Source: Casuarius casuarius (taxonomy: Eukaryota > Chordata > Aves > Casuariiformes > Casuariidae). From it: a stretch of DNA of 64,000 nucleotides. Made by a program: the position numbers and the translations under genes. Under the pieces are notes generated by a model that did not search any database, was not told where the DNA came from, and saw nothing but the letters and a program-made list of their open reading frames with translations. How positions within the stretch are numbered: the stretch's first letter is position 1; each line of letters begins with the position of its first letter. Shown here one piece after another: positions 1 to 25,300 of this stretch. The stretch lies in assembly GCA_003342895.1 (NCBI GenBank), contig PTFA01000005.1, positions 3,568,463 through 3,632,462 on the forward strand. The letters run 5' to 3'.

Positions 1-970
1 TGCAAAGCTAATAGATTGCATCCTAAGGATATTACCTTTCCCACATTGCTTGGAAATAACCTCTCTGCTTTATCTGAGACAGCTTGTTAATGTCCTTAAA
101 AGAGTGTGCCTTTGGGAGGAGCTGGATGAAAGGGTGCAGAGGAGGGGAACAATTCCGGATTACTGCTGAAGGAAAGAACACAGGGATAATTTCACCACTC
201 CACCCCCAGTCTTTGAAATGTCTGGCACAACTGCCTCTGCCAGAGTTCGCTTTCCTCATCAGTTCCCTTAATTAGATAGAGAAACTACTTGAATATGTTC
301 TGTTGGTAGTTCTGTATACTTTTTCTGTTATTAGGTAAAAGTTGCTGGATAAAGCTTTCTCTGACACTTTCTCTGAGTTGTGGTTGGTTTTCAACAATAG
401 ATTTTGAAACTGGAAAAGCAGATCAGAGGCAATTGTCCTCATTTTGCCTTGTTTCATTGCGGTTGAAATAGCCCTGAAATGGAGGTTTCACATCTAGCAT
501 CTTTTGTCTGTTGTCTCACGGTATAGATGATGCTCAGTAAGTTCAACTCATAATACTGTTGCCATACATGGATTTGTTTGAGCTGAGCTATTGGCATAAT
601 TGGTCACTCTGAATGCCCCTTGTTCTTTAAATGTTCAGTAAAATCTTTGGTAAATGTCTTGATAAATATTAGTAAATGATCAGCCTTTTTTAGAAGAAAA
701 AGCAGTGGGAGCCTAAACTTACCAAGTGGAAATGAAATTCTGGCTGGTAATTGCATCTTGAATGAGTTCAGCAACAGCTGGAGCTGAGTATCTCTCATAC
801 AATGTATGGCTTGAAAACAGTAGGAAAAACCTCACTGCAGTATTTTTCCCATGGAAAGCAGAGGATAACAGCCCAGATCAAACAAAATGTCCATCTAGCT
901 CAGTTTTTTGTACCCAAGGATGACCAATACCAGATGCCTGGGGAAGAATGTAAGAAAAAGAGTCATAGCC

Positions 971-1010
971 CGTGCGTGTGTGTGTGTGCGTTTGTGTGTG
1001 TATATGTGTA
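971..1010. repeat. TG microsatellite
   Basis: An imperfect (TG)n run interrupted by cg and tt, in an FGD4 intron. Confidence 0.9.
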
Positions 1011-2990
1011 GAAATTGCTATATTTCACTCTGAACACGAAGTTTTAGAATCCATAGTGTCCTGTAGCAGTTTCAGAGCTGACCTACTCCTTTTGTTTCCT
1101 TTTGTTTTGAGTCTACAACTTAAAATTTTGCTTGATGTCTGCAGGCTCTTATATTGGAAGAGGGATCAAACAGTTGTTCTGAAGTCACCTTTGCTGTGCC
1201 ATGATTTCGTAGACCTTTGCTTCAGCTGTTCTCTTGCTACCCTGGCAGATTGAAATGAGATATTACACATCATGATCAGGAGCTCAGCTCTTTCATCCTT
1301 GGGGTTTTTGGAATGCTTTAGTGAATACCGTGTTGGTCTAGTAACATAGAAACAGGAAGTGTTTCTGTACACACAGAACAACGTGAAGGCCTGTTCCTTG
1401 AGCCATATAATGATGCTGTCTTTGTTGCCAGGTTACAGTGCAGCACTGATTTGGGTCTATAATAAGCCTTCCAGCCTTTCTAGACAAGAAGATGGTAACT
1501 GTCCTGGAGTGATGGCAATTAATAAAATTTCATGTTTTGGTTCATGGTGCATGCTGTTTGAATTAGAAATGGGCTAGTTATCTGTAGTCGTAAGTCCATC
1601 AAGGGAAGAGTATATGATGATATCAGAAGACTCTGACTTCCCTTGCCCTTCATATTCTTCCAGAGCTCTTTGTGCTCTATGGACCTTGTCCTGCTTATCT
1701 GAAATGATAATGGATTTTTGTTTTTCTAGCCTCAGAGTGTTTGGACACATAAAGGCCTTGCACTAAAGGTAGCTGTGAAAATTTAGTATCTCCCTAAAGG
1801 GTAAAATTGCAGTGTTCTGTGTAAATTAGCTGCCATGGGTATCCAAGCAGCAGGCACAGCAAGCTGTTCCTGCTTCCTGGTTTATAAAACTTCTGACATT
1901 TGCTTGTAACATCTGTCTATTAATAGCTGTGAAACAGTTAAGCAGAAGTATTTATTTTTTTTTACTGGTTTCTTTAGATACAAAGAAATGCTGCAATCTT
2001 TTCTACTTTAAGCTTTTTAATTGCAAAAACCTTACAATGACTTAACTATGAAATTTATTTTGAAACTTTAATATCTGTTTTTTTCCGGTGACCTTTAAAA
2101 AAGAATTCACACTTTCTTCAGTTCTGTTGGCATGATTTGTATTTTATTTTAAGTTCAAAAATATGCTGCTACATTGAAATAAAATGGCAACCCAGAGAAA
2201 TAGCATTCAGTGAATAGAAGTAACGGGNTTTTGTTTTAAACTGCTAGCTTGTCTTTGAAAGTATGTGTGTGTGTTTCCATGTCCAGTCTGGTTTAGCAAA
2301 TATCTGGACCTAATTAAGGGTGGCGAACCTTGGTGATTGCAGAGGCACCTTCCCATCCTGCCTGCTCCCCTTGCCCCCTCACCAGGCACAGCAGGAGCTC
2401 ACACCTCGGCCAGCTCTCACATAGGTACTGCCAGACCCCCATGGGCAGCTGGATGGGGGCCAGCCTTTTGCAGCCCTGGGCTGAGACACTCGGCTCTTTG
2501 GGCAATACTCGTCCAAACAGCTTTCCCTTCTGCCCACCTTTTCTCCTGGAGAAGTAGTGTTTTGGAGCGGATGGCTGAAGTAAATGCCTCACTTTTCCTT
2601 CAATGATTAAAAAAAAAAAACCAAACCTAAAACGTTGTATATAAGGTATATACGTGGTATATATGGTATACGGTATGTTAAACTACAATTAGACCACTAC
2701 CACGACGTTGATCTTTCAGAAATTCAGCAATACAGAGTTTCAAAATATGTTCTTGAATATGAAATGTGAACCACGTAGTTCACACTGCATTTCTAAGAGA
2801 TGCATATGTACTGTTCTTGCTTGCTTTCTGGGCATCAAGAGGTGCAGCTTCTCCACGTGTCCTCNCCCCTCCATCAGTTAGTTTGTCTTTTCTATTCTGT
2901 TTTGTTGGAAGATGCTATCAATAATTGGGAAGGCTGTGGGGAAGTTAGCACCAAAGGCTAGAATCCAAGGGATTCTCACTGCTTCATAGG

Positions 2991-3048
2991 TATAATATAT
3001 ATTTTTTATATTATATATAAAATATATATATTATTTACAATAATAATT
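2991..3048. repeat. AT-rich low-complexity repeat
   Basis: Alternating TA with short A and T runs, partly self-complementary (tataatatata and tatatatatta). In an FGD4 intron. Confidence 0.8.
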
Positions 3049-3486
3049 GTAAAAGGCTGTAAATACCTATACTTATATAGGGCGTGGAAAGGAAGCTCTT
3101 TATAGTATGGAGTTAGACCTCAAACAAAATCACAAGTTAGGTATTTATAGGGTGGAGTATGGTCAAAAGAAGGTAATGTAGTTTAAGGAACTGTAAATGA
3201 AATAAATGAGGGTGTGTTTTGTAAACAAAGCCTTTTGTGGTTTTCATTATAGATCACTTCCTTTAGTGCTCTACATGACGTGTAAGCATTATAGATCATC
3301 AAAGAGGATACAAACAATCTTTCCATGGTCATTTCACTCAGTTTTAATCATTATGCTAGAACTCTATATGAGGTGATCCCAAACGGAAAGGATCTCTATT
3401 AAACAAAGCTCTCTGAAGTGTTTTATAACCTTGTGTGACTTTTTTCTTTCCTGTTTGCTCTGAGATTCCGCCCTCTTACTTTGCAG

Positions 3487-16488
<13,002 letters not shown>

Positions 16489-16676
16489 AGCTCAAGAGCA
16501 TATGGTATTTTAAAAGATTTCAATTGAATTTGTGGTTAACTTCTTTGCGTTAACCTTCCTTTGCTCAATCAAAAAAAAAAAAAAATCCTTATAACTACCA
16601 TACACATCTTAGCACTTTATGTTTGGGAAAAATTCTGGTCTTTTTAGGGATCTTTTTCTTATATTTATGTTCCGTC

Positions 16677-16682
16677 AATAAA
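16677..16682 (+). terminator. FGD4: Proximal poly(A) signal of FGD4
   Basis: AATAAA about 190 nt after the FGD4 stop codon, the first canonical hexamer. Use would give the short 3' UTR. Confidence 0.5.
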
Positions 16683-19600
16683 GTGATGTACAGGTCCATT
16701 TCGGAGACTTTTTAAAAAATGTGAATGCTATTAAAAATACCTTCTAACCTTAGCGTACTACTTGTTTGTCGTGATGCAAAGTTTTTTGAAAATTNCAATT
16801 GCTATTTGATTAAAGTTTGCAACTTTCACGAAGAATGCAAATATTGACGCTTCCTACTTACATGTTAGGACTTGCAACAGGATAAAAGATATACCTCCAC
16901 ATTACCAAAATAGATCTGTAGTTATATATGCAGGGACAGTTTGGTTTAATGTATGTAATTTATAGATCTAATTCTGCAGAGCTGTACATATGTTGTATTC
17001 ATTTGTTTCTTTTTTTAATTAAAGTATTGCAAATTGCTTTTACATGTGTATTGGCTTTTAAAGTTTCAATTGATCAAGAACACAATCTAATGATTTTCAA
17101 TCTAGAATATCTAAAATATGAAAAACTATATAATATATGTACAGTATTAAAAATGTACAATACTTGATTTTTGCTTTGATTTCATGATACTGGGTTCTTA
17201 TTAGTAAATAATTTATTTAAAAGCATGTTTTCTATTTGAAATTAAACAGAGTCCTAAATTAACAAATACTGTTCAGTGATTTGTTTTAATAGCTGACATG
17301 TAATGATCTTCATATTTTTATGCATTAAAAAGATAGCAGTAACTTAAGTGGCATGCAATGGGCAAGTAAGTTCCAGTTGTGTTTAAAAGAGTAGTCGCTT
17401 TTCTTCAGTGTTCTCTCACTGTTACCTTTTAAGAGTGCAGTAGTCCATTACTAAAAAGCAGTATGTGGTTTGAGAAAGTGAACAAATTCTAGTAATCTTC
17501 TCAGTTCATGTAGTTTTGCTATTATGGTTATTGGAACATTTTGAACTTTCAGAAATATTTTAACTTTTGCAGAGGGCTAGATATTGCAATACTTATTTAT
17601 GACAATAATTTTCAAGGATTATTGTTGTAATGTGGAGCCTGCTTTATATGAATTCTAGTATGAAGTCTGAGCCTGCAAATCTCAAGTTGCATTAATAGAC
17701 CTTATTTGCATTCCACTTCTGAGAATAGAGACTTGTGGGCCTTATGATTTTAAGTCCATTGTGAACTTCCATTCTTATTAGGCTTTTTATATGTAGAGGC
17801 AAATGACTTCCCCAGTTTAGAATTTTCACTGTAACATCCTTGGATGAAATACAGTAAATACAGAGGTAGTGATTGACTGTCAGGTAGATAATTGAAATTG
17901 TTTCCATCTTTTCTTTTCTCACTCCTCAAAGGAAGGAAAATATTTAACTTCTACAATCAACTTTTCATGAGAATATTCAGCAATCTTACTTCTCAAATAT
18001 AACTGCTGATTTTAGAACATCTCAAGCTAAACAGCTCAGGTAAAGTCCAGTTTTGTAAGTAACACTAGGGCAGACTTAAACTGGACCCTTTTTATAATGA
18101 GTTTTCAAAACAAAGTATTCATTAAACTCCCACTTTATTCTTTTTGTGACACTTGAAAAGTTACTCCATTTATTTAGCAGTCACCTCCTTTTTTAGTGTT
18201 GTGCGTACCTGAGTGCAAAGAGTCTGTTTTCTCTCCTACAAATTCCATGCAACTTAATGTTAGTGGGCTGGGTTTTGCTCTCACTCACACAAATCCAAAA
18301 TCTACCATGGCCTATAGACCTCAAAGCTTTACGCTAGCATTGGTAATAAAAGAATATGGCTTTGTAGAGTAGAAACTCCACAACTGACATTGTAGGTGGT
18401 AGTTCTGAATTTTTCCCTGGGTGTTCCGTGTGTCTAGATTATTCTGCATGTAACCCAGGTTGGTATTACTTTAATGTTATCTGATATGCAAGCTCTTCTG
18501 TAATTCTCTGAGTATGAGTTAATTCTACAGCAAGCTTATATTTACCTTTAGCTATAGGCAGCTCAAGCCCTTTTTGATTCATGCTGGTGGGTACAAACAA
18601 TCTGCATCTGGGTCTCCCCAGCTGTTATGATGTGTCATGTGTACACCTTGGTTAGGGATGGGGGAACATTCAGGTAAGCAAGAACATTATGTTTATGGCT
18701 GTATTATTTTTCCATGGCCATCTCCTGAAAGTGGGCATCTTCTAAAAGATCCTCAAATACACCTGTGGGCTCTGCAGGGCCTTCTTACTACATCCTAATG
18801 TATTATAACTTTGCTTCCCACATTCAACTAGTTCAATGTAAGAGGATAAGTTGCCTTAAGGAAGACCCTAAATTAGATGGATTGAGCTATATTCAAAATA
18901 ATGTGATGGTATGATTGCAATCATGTAGCACATTATGTTTCTAAGCTCTTGCCAACTTCCTTCTGAGCCAAGTAGGAAGACCTGTTCCAGCTAAATGATT
19001 AGGGAAAACTAAGAAGCAGCAACTTTTGGGCTGCCTTATTGCTATGGTGGTATTGAGCAGAATCTGAGGCTGCTTGATTGGTTTCAGCGTCTCTCAAATG
19101 AAGCCCTGTACGTGGGCATAAATGGTCTGGGATAAAACTAATGTTAGGAGTTATTTATTTGGACATTAGCCTCATGTTTGCTTTCAGCTATTAAAGTTTA
19201 TATAGCAGGGTATTTTATTTACCCTAGTGAGACTTATTTCATGTTCTCATAATTAATTGCATGCTCAGAATTGTTCTCCTCTGAGTCAGAATGTAACGAT
19301 ACTCAAATGTATGGTTCTGTGTGTATTTTGTAGGAAAAGTGTATACCACCAATTTTAAAGGAAATACAGAAGATGGAGAAGTTGCTTCTAGATTTAAGCA
19401 CCCCTCTAAATGTTTTACTCCATTCTCCACAGACTAACCCACATACAGCATCCAAAACTTTTTCTTTAGTTTTAAATTTTAAATTATTACTGCAAAGGGA
19501 CAAGTTCAAAGTAATAACTGCTATGGCCTAATTATCATTACTAAAACAGCCAAGTGCTGGATGAAAATCATAATTCTAACATGGTATACGTTATTCTCAT

Positions 19601-20417
19601 TTCAGCTGTTAAACTCTAAAGAAAGCATTAATTTTGCTAGCATAAAGCTGGGTGTGTAGGGAATAAACTATAACTGAGCATTCATTCATAATATATGAAC
19701 ATGAATACATGAATGGCTCTGCTGCATTATTTAAGCTTTGTGATTCCTGTGTTCAAGAAATGTTTGTTTCTCACTTTAAACGATGATCACTCTCTTCTGT
19801 GCAATTTAAAGCTGATCAAACTTAATTTTGTGCATTTTTGTCCATGTTCAAACAGGATAATGGCTTAATTTTATCATGATGTTTGTTTGAAACATATTAA
19901 TATATATTTCAATATGACTTAATATTTTTTCCCTTAGAGTAGAAATATAGTGTACCTTGACATCAGCATGTCTGTACCATTCTTCCAAATCTTCAAAAAA
20001 TTGTTTTCTTATATCAGGTACTCCTACTTGGCTGAGGAACTGCTGTAAAATCTCTAGCATCTAATAGTTTCAAACCCCTTTACTTTGAGTAGTTCTGTTC
20101 ACTCCAAAAGATATTTCATTTTTGGTGTGCAAAATAAATATTGAGAACAGCAAATATTCTCTTCTCTTTGGAGTAGAATATTAAACTACTTTAAAAGCAT
20201 GTAAAACATAATGACACCATTTTATAAAAAAACATATCAAAGTGCTTTATATATCTCTTCAAAGATTCTAAATCCCTTTTGTAGGACAGTTAAAAAAAAA
20301 ATGCACGAAGCTGATTCACTGATTAAATGCAGGACAAACCACCACCACATGCGTAAGCTTTAGAAGAAGTTATAGAATAGATATGGTCTAAAGAGTTCCA
20401 AGTGGAGTCAGGAAAAA

Positions 20418-20469
20418 ANATATATATATGTATGAATATATACACGCATATGTGTATATATATGTATTT
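20418..20469. repeat. TA-rich microsatellite
   Basis: A tatatatatgtatgaatata-like run with one N, in the probable FGD4 3' UTR. Confidence 0.8.
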
Positions 20470-20507
20470 GTCAGTGGGAAAGATGCAAAAACACTTCACA
20501 GATTCTT

Positions 20508-20528
20508 GGGGGGGTGGTGGTGGTGGTG
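20508..20528 (+). repeat. G-rich GGT repeat, possible two-tetrad G-quadruplex
   Basis: Seven Gs followed by four T-separated G doublets or singles. On the transcribed strand this could fold as a weak two-layer G-quadruplex in the FGD4 UTR. It is immediately followed by a T8 run. Confidence 0.5.
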
Positions 20529-22338
20529 TTTTTTTTCTAGTTGCAACTACATAGCTGGTATGAAAACTGGTCAGCTCTTCATTTCGAGACCAAGATAAAT
20601 GAAATGAACAAAGGGAGAATTTCAGAAGCAATAGCCCAGCTTTTTCTGAGACTTCAGTTTTTGGAGTTTCTTGTATTAAAGGAAAGACTTTCAAGAAAAA
20701 CAAACATTCCATGTACAAGCAATTCTAAGCAATAAAAACGGAGCTTTCTCCGTAAAAAATATTTAGAGGTCTTGATCTGGTGTAAACTGGCATAGCCCTG
20801 TTAGAGCTACTATAGCTGCAATGATTTAAATTCATGTAGAATCTGCCTTATATTATGTAAAGACATTTGCAGAAAATCAAGATCTCTCCAAATTAAGACC
20901 AGCTGACTTACTGTCTCATCTGGAATCACAGTGCTCAGCTGAACTTTGGACCAGTTTCAGCTGGACATAATTGATAAAGGGGTGAGTGTAAACAGCTGGA
21001 AATGTATCATCTGAAAACAAATAAATGATTGGAGAGAGAATTAATTTGTTGACTGTCCTTCAAATAAATCCATTAGTGATACGAGGTCAGTCTTGGTTTG
21101 TAGTGTACTGTTGTATTTGAAAGCTAAAATGAAATATATGGAGTTATGTTTTTCCTCCAGTCTGTGCCCTATTGGTACGAGGAATTTACCTAGCTGATTC
21201 TGACCCATAGGACTGTAGTGAAGTATATCCTTTGGATAGGACTTTTAATCTGCTAGTCAAATTGTTTCCTAAATCTTTCTCCTGTAATAGAACATAATGG
21301 TAACTTAATGCATATGTATATATTTTTGAGACTATTATACAGATGACCTGCTTTGGGCAGTATGGCAGTATTTTACAATCAAAAATACACTGTGATGCAT
21401 TTAAAATATAATCTATATTGACAATGTTGAGTATACTTTTCAGGAGTAAAAAATCAACAGAAGTGGACCTACTTTTGTAGCGTGTTTACTATTTCCAACT
21501 AATTTAAAAAATAAGCTAAAAATCAGTAAGGCACTCAGTCTGTTTTCTGTAAAACCTCTTGATTAAATTTATCCCCAAACTTATCCATGGCATTCCACTT
21601 TCATCCCTTCCTCTTCCTAGCACAAGTGAATGTAGACTGTGTTTTTTCTCTACTAAAATCTTCAAGCAGATTTCTATGAATAAAACATGTTTTCAGCCAG
21701 TGTGTAACATCAACCTACTTCAGTTTATAGTTCATCCTTGTAGATTCATTAACTATTTATGGTGAATTTTTACAGAAAAGGAGGGAACTGTGTCAAAGTG
21801 CTTTTGCATGTATGTGCCCTAATATTATTAAGAAAGGCAAATTTGTTGCATACAGGGAATTTGCAATAGAAATTTTGTATTTTCTACTCATATATTCTCC
21901 ATTCTGCAGCCCTCAAGGAGGATTAATACTTTAATTGTAGTGGGAGCTGGATCAGATGTAGTGTGTGACATCAGAATTGTAGGCTATGCACTGTAATTCC
22001 CCTTCATTATGGAAGCATTACTTCTGGTTTTAATTTGAGAAAACATATTTTTTGTTTGTAAAAATACTAATATTTTGAAGAGCTGTAAATTTGTTCCGGT
22101 TTTGCAATAAACTGAAGAATATTAAAAACATGAAATTTAAATGCCATTGTAAGTTGTGCAAATCTAAGTGGTAATTTTTATGGTCAAGAAATATATGAAT
22201 GTAAAATATTTGCAGATATTGTATATATTTTCTGTAATATATGTATATTTGGGCATAAGGTAGGAGTTGGAGAATTGTAAAAATTAAGCACTTTAATTTC
22301 TGTTGAGTACTTAAAAAAAAAAATTTTGTATCCTGTAA

Positions 22339-22344
22339 AATAAA
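22339..22344 (+). terminator. FGD4: Candidate distal poly(A) signal of FGD4
   Basis: AATAAA preceded by UTR-like AT-rich sequence. It is followed about 40 nt later by a T-run (ctgacttttttgtcag) that could serve as the downstream element. Placement as the distal end is inferred. Confidence 0.45.
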
Positions 22345-25300
22345 AGCATCATTAAATAAGTATTGCTGGCTGACTTTTTTGTCAGTTATTTACTTTCCAC
22401 GTTGATGAACTCTAAAATGTATTTTTAATTGTGTAAGTGGCTGTAAGGACCTATCTGTCTTGGAACTCTGGTGTCTAATTTGCTGAAGTGCTGGCTACTC
22501 ACAGGTACCACTAAGTCAGTGAAGGATATATTCTGAATATATGAAGGCCTATATGTAACGCCATGTGCTATATGTAATGCTGTATATCCTGAAAATTAAG
22601 GTTTGGGACATCTCAAATTGGGCAGACAAAACATGGGGTTACTGTAATCCTTCACAATTTAGATCCAAATTTCTGTAATGGGAACAATAATGTTTTGTCA
22701 GTTGACCAGGGTGTTTGAAACAAATTGGCTTCTACATTGCAAGCGCCATAGAAAAGCCCATGAGGAAATGAATGTTTTCAGTGTAGCCAGTCCCACATCT
22801 TTCTTACTGTTATTCAAGCCCTTCTCTGAACAAAAAGAAAACAAAGCATTGAGCAGTTGCTCAGTCTAAGTAAGCGCTTGTATACTGAATTAAAGCAGTG
22901 CTGTAAGGCAAAAATGATCAGGTATTTAGCTGGATCCTAACCATAGGGACAGGCAACTTTGATCCTTTTAATCTGTTCACTGGCAAAACACAGATCCTGT
23001 CTTTGGAAGTACCATTTAAACTGCAGCTACTCTTTTTCTAAGTATCATTTGACAGAACGAACCATATGTAGTAGCTTTCAATTACCATCATTATGTACAC
23101 AGTAAACCTGTTTTGTATCTGAATTCTTATTTGTATTCTCCTGCAGGAAGAGACAATGTTACAAAAAAGACTTCCCTAAAAATGGAAAAATTAATGTATT
23201 ATTTATTAATATCTGTCCAGAAGGAGATGAGTACAAGAAGTCTGTTTGTTTGGTTTCTATTTTTTCATCCCTTTGCAAACACAGTAAAGGAATTAGTCTT
23301 TGAAATACTTAAAAACCACAGAAAGTAATGCTTCCCCCTCCATTTACACAAATTTTCCACTAATTTTTCATATTTTTTTTCCCCCTCCTGTGATTAACTC
23401 TGTTCCAAAGCCATTATTTTCCTGTGGTTAAACACATGAAATGCCTTCTACATGGAGATGAAAATAACAGATTTTTCCCTAAAATGTGCTTTTTTAAGAA
23501 AACACAATTATAAAACTCAGACTCTGCTGGAAGTCAATAATCACAGAACCTACTTAATTCCGTTACATCAGCAGGTTTAATAAGCACAGACATTTCTACT
23601 TCGTAGTGAATTGCTCAGCAACTATCAGATAGAAGTCAGTAAGTGGTAGACGTAGTATCCTCTAGTCTGGATCTCCCTAAGAGCCAGATTCACACTGCCT
23701 CGTTACCACAGAATTGTCCTTGGCGTTGTGTGAGCTTCCTGACATGAAAGGAATTTTGTGCCTGCCTTCGGTAAATAGAATACTATGAGCTTTATAAAAC
23801 AATTTTAATAAAACAAATGGAAGCATCCATTAGTTTTATACAGTCTGTGATGTTGTAAACCACACCTACTTTATTGTTATTTCCAGTTTGAACTTAAAAT
23901 AGTGCCAATCATAATGCAAAAAGCAACTTGCACAAGAAAACATGTATTACAAAAAGAAGTACTAGTCTTGGCATAGTATTTATCTTAAAACATGGTCAAA
24001 AGAGACCACAAGTAGATAACCTTAATTAGAGCACTAGATCTAGAAGCAGAAGATAAAACTTCGATTGCTATTGAAATGCTAGTGAGTTCACTGCTTCTTC
24101 CTTCCCAGGTGGAGAAAATGCATTTTTTTCTTTCTAGTTATATTGCCTTAGTTGAACGCTAACTGCATGTTTTGTTTTCTAGAAAAAAAAAGGGGGAGGG
24201 GGGATTTCCTTGATAGCAGATAGGCATGTTGCTGCCTTTATTCCCCAAACCCTGGTCCTTTAAAGTAAAAGCTCTTCACCTTAAAATTGAGCTGCAGACC
24301 TTTCCTTATGCAAGCAGCAATGATTTGATATTTTCTTTGAAACTTACTGTTACTGATTGGCATTGCTTTAAGAATACATCTGACTGACTCCATGAGAAAT
24401 TTCCCCAGTGCATGTTTCCATACTTAATCACTTTTTAAGGTCTATTAGGCAATACGTCATCCGTGAGATTGCTTGAGCTAAGTGAGTAAATCTTCCAGGG
24501 AAGAAATCCTTATGTTTAACACTACCCTCTGTTAAGTCCTCTGGTTGTTCAGTGATACATGGTATATACAAGGAACAAAAGATACAACTGAAGCATCTAC
24601 AAAGATCTGGAGAAATATCAAGGGAAATTTTCTAAATTTAAATTTTCTGCACTTGACTGTCTAATCAGACTGAGAAAGGGCTTATTTATAATATCTTTTC
24701 TTCAACTAATGAAGCCCTGTAACATGTTCAGGCCTATTGTTGGTGAGTTCACCAAAATACATAAGAAAAACAGAAATCTGTTATCTAGAAATTAAGAGGT
24801 GCTGGAGTAACTGCTGCGCTTCACACTCTGTATCACCAATCAAAAACCAGGCTGATTCAGATAATCTCAGTAATGCACCTTCCCTGGAGAGGAAGTGAAC
24901 TATTCAGCTGAGATGCATCTAGCTGTTCTGTTACCACTGGAGGTGCAAAAATCGGACACTGAAGCGACTGTTACTATTCTCTGCTATTCTAAGAAGTCTG
25001 GCCACCACAAATGAGGGGATGGGGGGGGAGGCATTGTTGTACAACAGTACAGACTGATACAGAGATTATTTTCATCTCCAGGGAAAACTTTTACCTCTAT
25101 TGGCCTTATCAGAATTGCTGATGTCTTACAAACGCCTTCCAGAAGGCTCTGGCCATGTTACTGATTGATAAACTTGGGAGGCTCTGTTTGCCCTGCAGCT
25201 GTTACCTCCTATGCCCTATCCCCCTCACTAACCTGAAATCTGCCTTCGGTTCTGCGTACATGCTTTATGAGAGGCTGCCTGACAGCCCAAATATGCAATC

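Larger units (their letters stand above)
1..3486 (+). other. FGD4: FGD4 intron, 3' part
   Basis: No FGD4 exon is recognisable before 3487. The stretch holds a TG microsatellite at 971-1010, an AT-rich repeat at 2991-3048, GGTATAYA-like repeats around 2636-2680, and an unexplained GC-richer patch at 2320-2600 (see findings). Confidence 0.8.
16489..22365 (+). other. FGD4: Probable FGD4 3' UTR with alternative poly(A) signals
   Basis: AT-rich sequence without splice-supported exons follows the FGD4 stop. AATAAA occurs at 16677-16682, giving a short UTR of about 200 nt, and again at 20731-20736, 22106-22111 and 22339-22344. The last is followed by T-rich sequence as expected for cleavage. A Pumilio-type TGTATATA lies at 22220-22227. 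The UTR end is inferred from the signals alone; transcript data would decide between the short and long forms. Confidence 0.5.

Noticed and set aside
20323..20718. 131-codon minus-strand frame
   Set aside because: Built largely from a TA microsatellite (IYIHICVYIFIHIY) and a proline run from the GGT repeat.
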